Below are positions 25,858-34,262 of a DNA stretch of 52,954 nt, in pieces (the stretch's first letter is position 1; each line of letters starts with the position of its first letter). A program made the position numbers and the translations under genes. Origin of the DNA: Anaerotignum sp. (GTDB lineage Bacteria > Bacillota > Clostridia > Lachnospirales > Anaerotignaceae); NCBI RefSeq assembly GCF_030625865.1, contig NZ_DAOUQB010000022.1, positions 1-52,954 on the forward strand, written 5' to 3'. The notes under the pieces are model-generated. The model saw only the letters and a list, made by a program, of their open reading frames with translations, ran no database searches and was not told the DNA's origin.

Positions 25858-27552
25858 ATGGATTTTAAGATGGAGATTGCAAAGCTCTTGGCGAAAGCTG
25901 CGGATCTCTCATTGGAAGATGCTTTGAGTACTGTGGAAATACCTGCGAATAAAGGTATGGGGGATTTTGCTTTCCCTTGCTTTCGTTTAGCAAAGGTTTT
26001 TCGTAAAGCACCCCCGATGATTGCCCAGGAGATTGCAGAAAAGTTTGATAGACCTGAATTTGTTGAAAATATACAAGTTGTTGGAGCTTATGTAAACTTC
26101 TTTATCAATAAAGGTGTTTATGCCCAAGAGATTTTATCAAAAGTTTTAGATCAAAAAGAAAACTATGGTAAGAGTGATATTGGCAGTGGCAAGACGATTG
26201 TAATTGATTATTCTTCTCCTAACATTGCAAAACCATTTCATGTTGGACATTTACGTTCCACTGTAATTGGCAATGCTATTTATAAAATTTATGAAGAATT
26301 GGGTTATCATTGTGTAGGTATAAACCATTTGGGAGATTGGGGTACACAATTTGGAAAATTGATTGTTGCATATCACAATTGGGGAACCAAAGAGGAAGTT
26401 GAATCCAATGGTATTCAGGAATTAATGCGCATCTACGTGAAATTTCACGACGAAGCAGAAAAGAATCCTGCATTAGAAGATGAAGCCAGACTTTGGTTTG
26501 TAAAAATGCAAGAGGGGGATGAGGAAGCCCTTACCCTTTGGAAATGGTTTTATGATATTAGTATCATAGAATTTGAGCGGGTATACGATATGTTAGGTGT
26601 TAAATTTGATGCGTATACAGGTGAAAGTTTTTATAATGATAAAATGGCCCCTGTTGTGGAAGAATTAAAGAGTAAGAATATTTTGAAAGAAAGCGAAGGC
26701 GCTATGATTGTTGACTTGGAAGATAAAAATATGCCTCCTTGTTTGATTATTCGTAAAGATGGCGGCACGCTTTATGCCACAAGAGATATTACGGCGGCTC
26801 TGTACCGCAAAAAAACCTATGATTTTGAAAAATGTATTTATTTAACAGCGCTAGATCAAAATTTGCATTTTGCCCAATGGTTTGAAGTTATTCATAAGAT
26901 GGGTTACGATTGGTATAAAAAGTTAACTCATGTTCCATTTGGCTTGGTAAGTTTGGATAGTGGAAAATTATCTACACGACATGGTAATGTTATATTGATG
27001 GAAGATTTGTTGAACCAAGCAATTGCGGAAACAAAAAGAATTATAGAAGAAAAGAATCCTTCTTTAGCTGATAAAGAAGAAGTTTCTAAGCAGGTAGGGA
27101 TTGGCGCTGTCATTTTTAATGATTTATATAATGGACGCATTAAAGATGTTGTTTTTTCATGGGAAAGAATGTTGAATTTTGATGGTGAAACAGGTCCTTA
27201 TGTTCAATATACCCATGCAAGAGCATGTAGTATTTTAAAACGTGCAGGAGAAGTTACGTTGGAAAACATTCATTATGATATGCTTTCTGATGATGCTTCT
27301 TTGGATATTTGTAAGTTGTTGGAGGCTTATCCCGAAAAAATTAAGGATGCGGCAAATAAGATGGAGCCATCTGTTGTAACACGTCATTTGGTTGCAATTG
27401 CACAAGCATTTAATAAATTTTATCATGATAATCCTATTTTAAGTAGTGAAGAAGATGTTCGTCAGGCGCGCCTGGCAATTGTATTGGCTGTGAAAACAGT
27501 CATGAAAGAGGGTCTGGGACTTTTGGGGATAGATGCACCTGAACAAATGTAA
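25858..27552 (+). CDS. argS: Arginyl-tRNA synthetase
   Basis: 564 residues from ATG 25858 (TGGAGG 8 bases upstream; an ATG five codons earlier overlaps it). A class I synthetase: an N-terminal Add-1 domain, HIGH-type motif PNIAKPFHVGHLRSTVIGN, KMSKS-equivalent DSGKLSTRHGN (degenerate, as in many ArgRS), and an anticodon-binding C-terminus with YTHARACSILKR and FNKFYHDNPIL. It charges tRNA-Arg with arginine. A lipid kinase begins 16 bp after it. Confidence 0.97.
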   Translation: MDFKMEIAKLLAKAADLSLEDALSTVEIPANKGMGDFAFPCFRLAKVFRKAPPMIAQEIAEKFDRPEFVENIQVVGAYVNFFINKGVYAQEILSKVLDQKENYGKSDIGSGKTIVIDYSSPNIAKPFHVGHLRSTVIGNAIYKIYEELGYHCVGINHLGDWGTQFGKLIVAYHNWGTKEEVESNGIQELMRIYVKFHDEAEKNPALEDEARLWFVKMQEGDEEALTLWKWFYDISIIEFERVYDMLGVKFDAYTGESFYNDKMAPVVEELKSKNILKESEGAMIVDLEDKNMPPCLIIRKDGGTLYATRDITAALYRKKTYDFEKCIYLTALDQNLHFAQWFEVIHKMGYDWYKKLTHVPFGLVSLDSGKLSTRHGNVILMEDLLNQAIAETKRIIEEKNPSLADKEEVSKQVGIGAVIFNDLYNGRIKDVVFSWERMLNFDGETGPYVQYTHARACSILKRAGEVTLENIHYDMLSDDASLDICKLLEAYPEKIKDAANKMEPSVVTRHLVAIAQAFNKFYHDNPILSSEEDVRQARLAIVLAVKTVMKEGLGLLGIDAPEQM

Positions 27553-27568
27553 AGAGAGGTGTTTTGGC

Positions 27569-28480
27569 ATGAAAAAGCTGAAACTGATTTATAATCCTTT
27601 TTCTGGAAATAAAAGTTTTAAATTTGACTTGGATGTTTGTATTGGCATTTTTCAGCATGGAGGTTATGAGGTTCATCCTTTCCGTTCTATGGCAGAGGGG
27701 GATATTGCTAAGCATATCAAAGAAATGCCTGATGATTATGATGTAATTGTTGCATCGGGCGGCGATGGAACCGTAAATATCGTGATTAATGCGATGATGA
27801 GTCGAAAAATGAATATTCCTTTAGGTATTATTCCTTCCGGAACTGCTAATGATTTTGCAACATATCTTGGATTTAAAAGCGGACAGGTTGAAGAAGCTTG
27901 TTATGCAATTGTAAATACGAAGCCTGTTGCAATTGATTTAGGGCTTGTTAATGACAAAACTTATTTTATCAATGTTTGTGCTGGTGGACTTTTAACCAAT
28001 GTTTCGCAAACTGTGGATAAGGATTTAAAAAATGCTCTTGGCAGCCTTTCCTATTATTTAAAGGGCGTAGAACAGTTACCAAATTTTCATAAAATACCTT
28101 TTCGGATTACGACGAGTACGGAAGTGATCGAAGAAGATTTATATTTGTATATGATTATGAATAGTGCCGGAACCGGAGGTTTTACAAAATTATCGCCTGA
28201 ATCATCTATTCAAGATGGATTGTTTGAGTTTTTAGCTATTCGTGCACGGTCGTTAATAGAATTATCTCCAATATTTTTGAAAATGCTTACGGGTGAGCAT
28301 ATTAATGACAAAAAGAATATGCTTTATATTAGAGATAATTATTTTAAAGTTGAATGTTTAAAGGACGATTTTAAAATAATGGATTCAACGGTTGACGGTG
28401 AAATGGGCCCAACAATGCCGTTTGAATTGAAAGTTGTACCTAAGGTACTTCCTGTTTATTTTAGAGAAAAAAGAAAATAA
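27569..28480 (+). CDS. Diacylglycerol kinase-family lipid kinase (YegS/BmrU-like)
   Basis: 303 residues from ATG 27569 (AGAGAGGTG upstream). The nucleotide-binding motif is ASGGDGTVNIVINAMM (about 63-78), after the N-terminal YNPFSGNK. The second domain carries PLGIIPSGTANDFATYLG and the C-terminal DGEMGP. It phosphorylates diacylglycerol or a related lipid on the cytoplasmic membrane face. It lies 16 bp after argS, so they are likely co-transcribed. The gene ends at the parS pair. A chance-level DnaA 9-mer lies at 28013-28021 inside it. Confidence 0.9.
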   Translation: MKKLKLIYNPFSGNKSFKFDLDVCIGIFQHGGYEVHPFRSMAEGDIAKHIKEMPDDYDVIVASGGDGTVNIVINAMMSRKMNIPLGIIPSGTANDFATYLGFKSGQVEEACYAIVNTKPVAIDLGLVNDKTYFINVCAGGLLTNVSQTVDKDLKNALGSLSYYLKGVEQLPNFHKIPFRITTSTEVIEEDLYLYMIMNSAGTGGFTKLSPESSIQDGLFEFLAIRARSLIELSPIFLKMLTGEHINDKKNMLYIRDNYFKVECLKDDFKIMDSTVDGEMGPTMPFELKVVPKVLPVYFREKRK

Positions 28481-28503
28481 ATGTTTCACGTGAAACATTT
28501 TTT
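28479..28503. promoter_or_regulatory. parS: parS site 1 (perfect), within a terminator-like palindrome
   Basis: TGTTTCACGTGAAACA at 28482-28497 is the exact 16-bp parS consensus bound by ParB/Spo0J. The palindrome extends three bases on each side and runs into TTTTTT, so its transcript would fold as an intrinsic terminator for the lipid-kinase gene. It is 118 bp upstream of parA. Confidence 0.93.
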
Positions 28504-28514
28504 ACAAAGACATT

Positions 28515-28551
28515 AAAACAGTAATGTTTCACGTGGAACATTACTGTTTTT
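28515..28551. promoter_or_regulatory. parS: parS site 2, within a 36-bp palindrome
   Basis: TGTTTCACGTGGAACA (28525-28540) differs from consensus by one base. It is embedded in a larger inverted repeat with arms AAAACAGTAATG and CATTACTGTTTT and a T tail, giving a strong terminator as well as a ParB site. Confidence 0.88.
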
Positions 28552-28615
28552 CTTTCCAATTACTAATCATTGTGATATAATTTCTGTAGAAATGGAAAGA
28601 AAGGCGGGGAAAGCC

Positions 28616-29389
28616 ATGGGGAAAGTCAGGGTTATCGCAGTGACCAATCAAAAAGGCGGTGTTGGTAAAACAACTACGTCAATCAACTTATCTGCGAGTC
28701 TAGCTACAAATGGAAAAAAAGTTCTTGTTATTGATGCTGACCAGCAAGGAAATACGACCAGCGGTCTCGGCCTTGATAAAAACAATTTGGAATTAACGAT
28801 ATACAATATTTTTTTGGGAGAAGCAGGAATTGTGGATGTGAAACAGCCAACCTGTGTAGAAGGTTTGGAAATTCTTCCTGCTAATATCAGCCTTACAGGG
28901 GCAGAAATAGAATTAATTGGGAAAGAAAAAAGAGAATTTATATTGCGGGAAGAGCTAAAAAAAGTCAAAGATGATTATGATTTTATTATTGTTGATTGTC
29001 CACCTTCCTTAAATTTAATTACAATTAATGCGCTCACAGCTGCGGACACTGTTTTGGTGCCCATTCAATGCGAATACTTTGCTTTAGAAGGTTTGGAGCA
29101 GCTATTGCATACAATTAATCTGGTTAAAAAAAGACTAAATCCGTTTTTGGAAATAGAAGGCATTGTTTTTACTATGTTTGACGCCAGAACAAATTTGTCG
29201 TTGCAGGTAGTGGAGGAAGTAAAGAGAAGTTTGGGAAGTAATGTGTATCGCAGTATCATTCCAAGAAATGTGCGTTTAGGGGAGGCCCCTAGCCATGGCT
29301 TACCAATTCATATGTATGACCCGAAGTCAAAGGGTGCGGAAAGCTATGCACTTTTAGCGGAAGAAGTTATCGAAAAGGAGTGGAGCTGA
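28616..29389 (+). CDS. parA: Chromosome-partition ATPase ParA (Soj)
   Basis: 257 residues from ATG 28616 (AGGCGGGGA upstream; an in-frame ATG eight codons earlier is possible). The deviant Walker A is KGGVGKTTTSINL (about 13-25); switch DADQQGNTTSGLG; Walker B FIIVDCPPSLNL. The N-terminus is short, as in chromosomal ParA/Soj rather than plasmid ParA. It forms an ATP-dependent gradient with ParB-parS to move origins, and Soj also regulates DnaA. Three bases separate it from parB. Confidence 0.96.
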   Translation: MGKVRVIAVTNQKGGVGKTTTSINLSASLATNGKKVLVIDADQQGNTTSGLGLDKNNLELTIYNIFLGEAGIVDVKQPTCVEGLEILPANISLTGAEIELIGKEKREFILREELKKVKDDYDFIIVDCPPSLNLITINALTAADTVLVPIQCEYFALEGLEQLLHTINLVKKRLNPFLEIEGIVFTMFDARTNLSLQVVEEVKRSLGSNVYRSIIPRNVRLGEAPSHGLPIHMYDPKSKGAESYALLAEEVIEKEWS

Positions 29390-29392
29390 TTT

Positions 29393-30289
29393 ATGGCTGC
29401 AAAAAAAATGGGACTTGGTTCTAAGGGAAAGGGATTAGAAGCACTGATTAATAATAAATTAGAGGATTTCAACGAAACAGGTAAAGAAGTCAATAAATCT
29501 GCTGTATGGGAATTGGATATAAATATGATTGAGCCAAACAGAAAACAGCCTAGACGGTGTTTTGAAGAAACCGCACTTGAAGAATTAGCAGTTTCCATTA
29601 AATCCTATGGAATGATTCAACCGATTATTGTAAGAAAAACCGGCGATTATTATGAGATTATTGCAGGAGAAAGACGATGGAGAGCTGCTAAAATTGCCGG
29701 ACTAAAAAAGATACCTGTAATAGAAAAAAAGTGGGAAGAATCATTGGCTTTTGAAGCGGCTTTAGTAGAAAATTTACAAAGGGAAGATCTAAATCCAATT
29801 GAAGAAGCAGAAAGCTACCGACGGTTGCAGGAGGAGTTTGGATTAAGCCAAGAACAAATTTCGTCAAAAGTAGGGAAAAGTCGTTCAACTATTACAAATT
29901 CTCTTCGCCTATTGCAATTGGATTCTAGAGTACTAAATTTTGTAATTGAAAACAAATTGACAGGTGGACATGCGAGAGCATTGCTTTCAGTAACAGATAA
30001 AGACCGTCAATTTGAACTGGCGGAGCATGTGATTGAGGAAGAATTAAGCGTAAGAGCTACTGAAGCGTTGGTGAAAGCAGAGTTAAGTGAAAAAGAAAAA
30101 ACAGAACATAAAATGAAAGATGGATTAGTAAATGCAAACCAAAAGGCAGTTGAAGATGAGTTGAAAACCATTTTTTCTACAAAAGTTCGTATTAATCAAA
30201 TGAAGAATAAAGGAAAGATTGAAATAACATATTATTCGCCAGAAGATTTGGACAGACTATTAACCATTATGAAAAGAATGGAAGGATAA
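29393..30289 (+). CDS. parB: Chromosome-partition protein ParB (Spo0J)
   Basis: 298 residues. A basic N-terminus with KGLEALI (the ParA-stimulating motif), the CTP-binding ParB domain (NRKQPRRCFEETALEELA, GERRWRAAKIAGL, NLQREDLNPIEEAESY), HTH (LSQEQISSKVGKSRSTITNSLRLLQL) and a C-terminal dimer domain. It loads as a sliding clamp at parS and recruits SMC. The two parS sites lie 850-910 bp upstream. AAGGAG lies 11 bases before the ATG. Confidence 0.96.
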   Translation: MAAKKMGLGSKGKGLEALINNKLEDFNETGKEVNKSAVWELDINMIEPNRKQPRRCFEETALEELAVSIKSYGMIQPIIVRKTGDYYEIIAGERRWRAAKIAGLKKIPVIEKKWEESLAFEAALVENLQREDLNPIEEAESYRRLQEEFGLSQEQISSKVGKSRSTITNSLRLLQLDSRVLNFVIENKLTGGHARALLSVTDKDRQFELAEHVIEEELSVRATEALVKAELSEKEKTEHKMKDGLVNANQKAVEDELKTIFSTKVRINQMKNKGKIEITYYSPEDLDRLLTIMKRMEG

Positions 30290-30295
30290 ATATAA

Positions 30296-31114
30296 ATGGG
30301 ATTTTCACAAGATTATATCATATATATTCTTTTTGGTTTGGGAATAGCGGTTCTTGTACTTTTCATTCTATGTATCGTATTATTTATTAAACTTGGAAAA
30401 CAAAAGAAAAAATACGATTTTTTTATGGGCGCAAACCGCAGACCAAGTCATAATTTAGAAAAGAAAATTGAAAAATACTATGAAAGCTCAAAACAAATTG
30501 AAGAAAAATATACAAAACTTCTAGATATGGTTACCGATCTAGATAAAACAATGAAAAGCAATATTCAAAAAGTAGGATTGGTGCGCTATAATCCATTTGA
30601 AGAAATGGGTGGAAATCTGTGTTTTGCTTTGGCACTTTTAGATGGAGAGAATAATGGCGTTGTTTTAAATGGAATTCATAGTCGTACTGGTTCTTTTACC
30701 TATGCAAAGCCTATTCAAATGGGTGTAAGTATTTATATGCTATCAGAGGAAGAAATAAAGGCTGTTCAGATGGCAAAAGAACAAGCTTATCAACCAGAAC
30801 ATGAAAAAGTGCTTAAAGTAAAATTCAAACCTGTTTTTCGCAAAAAAGATAAAGAACCAATTATGGATGAACAAATACCTCTTGATTTGATTCCTGATGA
30901 GGAAAAGAAGGAAACGGTAGAAGAACTAGGAGATGTAACTTCGGCTGAGAAAGAACAAATATTGCAGGAAGAAATTATAGCAAGTCAAATCGCAGCTGTG
31001 GAAATTTTAAGCGAGCAGGAAGAAAAATTTGAAGAGGATTTAAATGAAGAAAATACTTTTCAAGATACTCCTGTCTTTATAGAAAAACATCTGGAAGATG
31101 AGGAAAGTGAATAA
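30296..31114 (+). CDS. DUF4446 membrane-anchored protein
   Basis: 272 residues: one N-terminal membrane helix (YIIYILFGLGIAVLVLFILCIVLF, two overlapping turns), a coiled-coil stretch (about 45-90), then the conserved DUF4446 core VGLVRYNPFEEMGGNLCFALALLDGENNGVVLNGIHSR. The C-terminal 100 residues are acidic and low complexity. The family is regularly found directly after parAB in Clostridia; its function is unknown. It sits 6 bp after parB, so it is co-transcribed. Confidence 0.85.
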   Translation: MGFSQDYIIYILFGLGIAVLVLFILCIVLFIKLGKQKKKYDFFMGANRRPSHNLEKKIEKYYESSKQIEEKYTKLLDMVTDLDKTMKSNIQKVGLVRYNPFEEMGGNLCFALALLDGENNGVVLNGIHSRTGSFTYAKPIQMGVSIYMLSEEEIKAVQMAKEQAYQPEHEKVLKVKFKPVFRKKDKEPIMDEQIPLDLIPDEEKKETVEELGDVTSAEKEQILQEEIIASQIAAVEILSEQEEKFEEDLNEENTFQDTPVFIEKHLEDEESE

Positions 31115-31181
31115 AAATGGGTGGAGGGAGGAAATTACTGTATTTCGAAAACCGCCCTTTTTTATTACAAAAATGTGAATA

Positions 31182-31270
31182 TGTGTATAAATAATGTGGA
31201 AAATGTGGATAACTTTCTGTAATTTTTTTAAAATAAAATAAAAACACAAAAAAATAAAAAGTTATCCACA
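31182..31270. promoter_or_regulatory. DnaA-box cluster outside oriC
   Basis: Perfect boxes TGTGGATAA (31204-31212) and TTATCCACA (31262-31270) in opposite orientation, plus one-mismatch TGTGTATAA (31182-31190). All lie in the 190-bp gap after the DUF4446 gene. By analogy with DnaA-box clusters that titrate or regulate DnaA this may control initiation, or the HAD gene 35 bp downstream. Confidence 0.65.
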
Positions 31271-31304
31271 GAATATTGATAAAATAATGTAAAAGGAGAA
31301 ATAT

Positions 31305-32108
31305 ATGGATTATAAAATGATATTCTCTGATATGGATGGAACACTACTAAAAAATGACACTGAGGTATCAGAAAAGAATAAAATTGCAATACAAAAAGCA
31401 GTAAAAAAAGGAGTAGAATTTGTTATATGTACCGGTCGTGGTGTATTTGGCGTAGAGCGATATTTGCAACAACTGGATTTAATTGGCCAAGAAGGATATG
31501 CAATCTGCCAAAATGGTGGTGCGGTTTATGATTTAAAAGATATGTCTTTAGCTATTCGAGAAAGTTTTTCTCCAAATATCTTTGCTCCGGTTGTAGAGTT
31601 TGCTCGTGAGCTTGGATTAGAGCTGTATTATTATGATGATCGTGATTTTATAGCAGAAACCGAAACAAATAGAGTGAAGCGTTATTGTGAAGTAATGGGG
31701 AGTAGCGTTAAAATCATGAAGGATCCCCTGAAATACAAGGGGGAATTTACAAAATCACTTATAACAGGAGAGAAGGAAAAACTGCTTTTGGTTCAGAAAA
31801 AGGTGCAGGAAATGGCGGGTAAAGATTTGGACTGCTTTTTTTCTAGTAATATTTTTATGGAGGTCGTAAAAAAAGGCGTCAGCAAGGGAAATATTATGGA
31901 AAAAACAGCAAAAAAAGCCGGAGTTCCAATTGAAGCGGTAATTGCCGTGGGGGATAGTGATAATGACATTTCTATGATAAAAAAAGCCGGCCTGGGAATT
32001 GCTGTAGCAAATGCTGATCCGGAAGTAAAGAGAATTGCAAACTTTGTGACAAAAAACAGATGTGAGCAGGATGCAATAGCGGAAATAGTAGAAAAATTCA
32101 TACTATAA
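31305..32108 (+). CDS. Cof-type HAD phosphatase
   Basis: 267 residues, HAD superfamily subclass IIB. Motif I SDMDGTLLKND (nucleophile Asp), motif II ICTGRG, a C2 cap domain (about 85-190), motif III Lys region (VKKGVSKG) and motif IV VGDSDNDISMIKKAGLGIAVANA. Cof proteins hydrolyse small phosphorylated metabolites with broad specificity. AAAAGGAG lies 6 bases before the ATG. No operon partner is visible; serS has its own leader. Confidence 0.9.
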   Translation: MDYKMIFSDMDGTLLKNDTEVSEKNKIAIQKAVKKGVEFVICTGRGVFGVERYLQQLDLIGQEGYAICQNGGAVYDLKDMSLAIRESFSPNIFAPVVEFARELGLELYYYDDRDFIAETETNRVKRYCEVMGSSVKIMKDPLKYKGEFTKSLITGEKEKLLLVQKKVQEMAGKDLDCFFSSNIFMEVVKKGVSKGNIMEKTAKKAGVPIEAVIAVGDSDNDISMIKKAGLGIAVANADPEVKRIANFVTKNRCEQDAIAEIVEKFIL

Positions 32109-32169
32109 GTTGACATAAGTTTTTATTTGAAGGATAAAAGTACGAAAAAGAAAAGCATTGAAAAAACTA

Positions 32170-32199
32170 TTGATTTTTATCTGTAGTTTGGTATATAAT
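32170..32199 (+). promoter_or_regulatory. Promoter of the serS T-box transcript
   Basis: -10 TATAAT (32194-32199) with -35 TTGATT (32170-32175), 18-bp spacer. Transcription would start near 32206, just before the T-box leader. Confidence 0.6.
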
Positions 32200-32205
32200 A
32201 ATGGG

Positions 32206-32450
32206 ACAAAATGGCGTGTGGCGTTAATGCGTCCGTAGGAAAGCTAAGTTTTCTGTATTTCTTCAGAGAGTCGACGTTTGGTGTGAGTCGATGAAAAAAG
32301 AAAATGCTCCACTTTCCCAGCTGCCGATGAAAGTCGGAAGGGTAAGCCCTTTATCGCTGTTTAAAGAGGTTCGATTTTTTTCGAGCAATCTGGGTGGCAA
32401 CGCGGGAAATACTCTCGTCCCTGTTTATATGGGATCGGGGGTTTTTTTAA
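32206..32450 (+). promoter_or_regulatory. T-box riboswitch, serine specific
   Basis: The leader carries the T-box sequence TGGGTGGCAACGCGGG (32391-32406), which pairs with the uncharged tRNA end, followed by a terminator hairpin CTCTCGTCCC / GGGATCGGGGG with T run (32412-32448). Upstream are stem-I features AGAGAGTC and GGTGTGAGTCGAT, then TCC (32308-32310) before ACTTTCCCAGCTGCC. I read TCC as the serine specifier, which agrees with serS downstream. Uncharged tRNA-Ser should favour antitermination. A 75-codon frame here is not a gene. Confidence 0.9.
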
Positions 32451-32504
32451 TTGCTCCGACTCCCCTGATTTTAGATATGTTAGTAGAAATAAGGAGGAAA
32501 AAAG

Positions 32505-33794
32505 ATGCTGGATATTAAATTTGTTAGGGAAAATCCCGATGTGGTAAAAGAAAATATTAGAAAAAAATTTCAGGATAATAAGCTGCCTTTGGTAGATGAA
32601 GTTATTGCTTTAGATCTTGAAAACAGAGCCATTAAGCAAGAAGTGGAAGTACTTCGTGCGGAAAGAAATAAGCTGTCCAAACAAATAGGTGGATTAATGG
32701 CGAAGGGTTTGAAGGATGAGGCAGAGCAAGTTAAGGCAAAAATTGCGGCAGAAGCAACAAGAGTTGACGAATTGACGGAGAAAGAAAAGGAAGTAGAAGA
32801 AAAGATCAAAAAAATAATGATGACAATTCCTAATATTATTGATCCTTCTGTTCCGATTGGTAAAGACGATAGTGAAAATGTAGAGGTACAGAAATACGGT
32901 GAGCCGGTTGTGCCTGATTTTGAAATACCTTATCATACAGAAATTATGGAAAGCTTCAATGGAATTGATTTGGAGGGCGCAAGAAGAGTTGCAGGAAATG
33001 GTTTTTACTATTTAATGGGTGATATTGCTCGTTTGCATTCTGCTGTATTGTCCTATGCCAGAGATTTCATGATTAACCGTGGATTTACTTATTGCATTCC
33101 ACCTTTCATGATTCGGAGTAATGTGGTAACCGGGGTTATGAGTTTTGCAGAAATGGATGCTATGATGTACAAAATTGAGGGAGAGGATCTTTACTTAATT
33201 GGTACCAGTGAGCACTCTATGATCGGTAAATTTATTGATACAATGAATAAAGAGGAAGACTTGCCACAAACATTAACAAGTTATTCTCCATGTTTCCGTA
33301 AGGAAAAAGGTGCTCACGGAATTGAAGAACGTGGTGTATATCGTATTCACCAGTTCGAAAAGCAGGAGATGATTGTTGTATGTAAGCCGGAAGAAAGCCC
33401 TATGTGGTATGATAAGCTGTGGGAAAATACGGTTGACTTGTTCCGTACCATGGATATTCCCGTGCGTACGTTGGAATGTTGCTCCGGAGATTTGGCAGAC
33501 TTAAAGGTAAAATCCGTTGACGTAGAGGCATGGTCTCCCAGACAGCAAAAATACTTTGAAATCGGTAGCTGCTCTAATTTGGGTGATGCCCAGGCAAGAA
33601 GATTGGGTATCCGTGTAGCTGGTGCAGATGGCAAAAAATATTTTGCCCATACTTTGAACAATACCGTTGCTGCACCTCCCAGAATGTTGATTGCTTTTCT
33701 GGAAAATAATTTGCAGGCTGATGGTTCTGTACGCATTCCTGAAGTATTACGTCCTTATATGGGTGGTATAGAAAAAATCGAAAAGAAAAACTAA
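32505..33794 (+). CDS. serS: Seryl-tRNA synthetase
   Basis: 429 residues, class II. The N-terminal coiled-coil arm (about 30-105, KQEVEVLRAERNKLSKQIGG) contacts the long variable arm of tRNA-Ser. Motif 2 is FRKEKGAHGIEERGVYRIHQF and motif 3 is NNTVAAPPRMLIAFLENNL. GGAGG lies 8 bases before the ATG. It is controlled by the T-box upstream; tRNA-Ser(GCT) is encoded 255 bp downstream. Confidence 0.97.
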   Translation: MLDIKFVRENPDVVKENIRKKFQDNKLPLVDEVIALDLENRAIKQEVEVLRAERNKLSKQIGGLMAKGLKDEAEQVKAKIAAEATRVDELTEKEKEVEEKIKKIMMTIPNIIDPSVPIGKDDSENVEVQKYGEPVVPDFEIPYHTEIMESFNGIDLEGARRVAGNGFYYLMGDIARLHSAVLSYARDFMINRGFTYCIPPFMIRSNVVTGVMSFAEMDAMMYKIEGEDLYLIGTSEHSMIGKFIDTMNKEEDLPQTLTSYSPCFRKEKGAHGIEERGVYRIHQFEKQEMIVVCKPEESPMWYDKLWENTVDLFRTMDIPVRTLECCSGDLADLKVKSVDVEAWSPRQQKYFEIGSCSNLGDAQARRLGIRVAGADGKKYFAHTLNNTVAAPPRMLIAFLENNLQADGSVRIPEVLRPYMGGIEKIEKKN

Positions 33795-33803
33795 ATCTTT
33801 AAA

Positions 33804-33834
33804 GAATGGGGGCTATGATCCATGGCCTCCATTC
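33804..33834 (+). terminator. Hairpin after serS
   Basis: Stem GAATGgGGGC / GGCCtCCATTC about 10 bp past the serS stop. No T run follows, so termination strength is uncertain. The remaining gap to 34001 has no feature. Confidence 0.4.
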
Positions 33835-34001
33835 ATAATAAAAAAGTGGCACAAACACTGAAATTTAACATTTTTATGATAAGTGAAGTATATTTTAGAT
33901 GGGAACGATCAAGAGGAGAGATAGGATTTTCCTAAATGGAAAGGTAATATATACATGATTCAGTAGCTCAATTAATATTAGATTTTAAAAATAGTTTTCC
34001 C

Positions 34002-34030
34002 TTGACAAAGCCTAGGAAAAATGATATGAT
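34002..34030 (+). promoter_or_regulatory. Promoter of tRNA-Ser
   Basis: -35 TTGACA (34002-34007), a 17-bp spacer and -10 TATGAT (34025-34030), ending 19 bp before the tRNA. Confidence 0.8.
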
Positions 34031-34049
34031 ATTGTGGCAGTAAGCGTTT

Positions 34050-34137
34050 GGAGAAGTACTCAAGTGGCTGAAGAGGTGCCCCTGCTAAGGGTATAGGTCG
34101 TTTGCGCGGCGCGAGGGTTCAAATCCCTCCTTCTCCG
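34050..34137 (+). tRNA. tRNA-Ser (GCT)
   Basis: Acceptor GGAGAAG pairs with CTTCTCC, with discriminator G, the usual serine identity base. Anticodon loop CTGCTAA (GCT). The long variable arm (GGTCGTTTGCGCGGC region) is typical of tRNA-Ser. CCA not encoded. Confidence 0.95.
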
Positions 34138-34262
34138 TAGATTAAAGTCATGTATGAAAAATAAAATTCATATATGGCTTTTTATTTTTTTATGATAAAA
34201 TTACTTTATAATATGTGATGCTCATTAAATATTGTGCTTAAAACTTAACTTTAAACTGGTTG

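Noticed and set aside
28013-28021. Perfect DnaA 9-mer inside the lipid-kinase gene
   Set aside because: One isolated match in 53 kb is expected by chance at close to this rate, and it lies in conserved coding sequence with no neighbouring boxes.
32291-32518. 75-residue frame upstream of serS
   Set aside because: It lies within the T-box leader and spans the T-box motif and terminator; the RNA structure explains the sequence.
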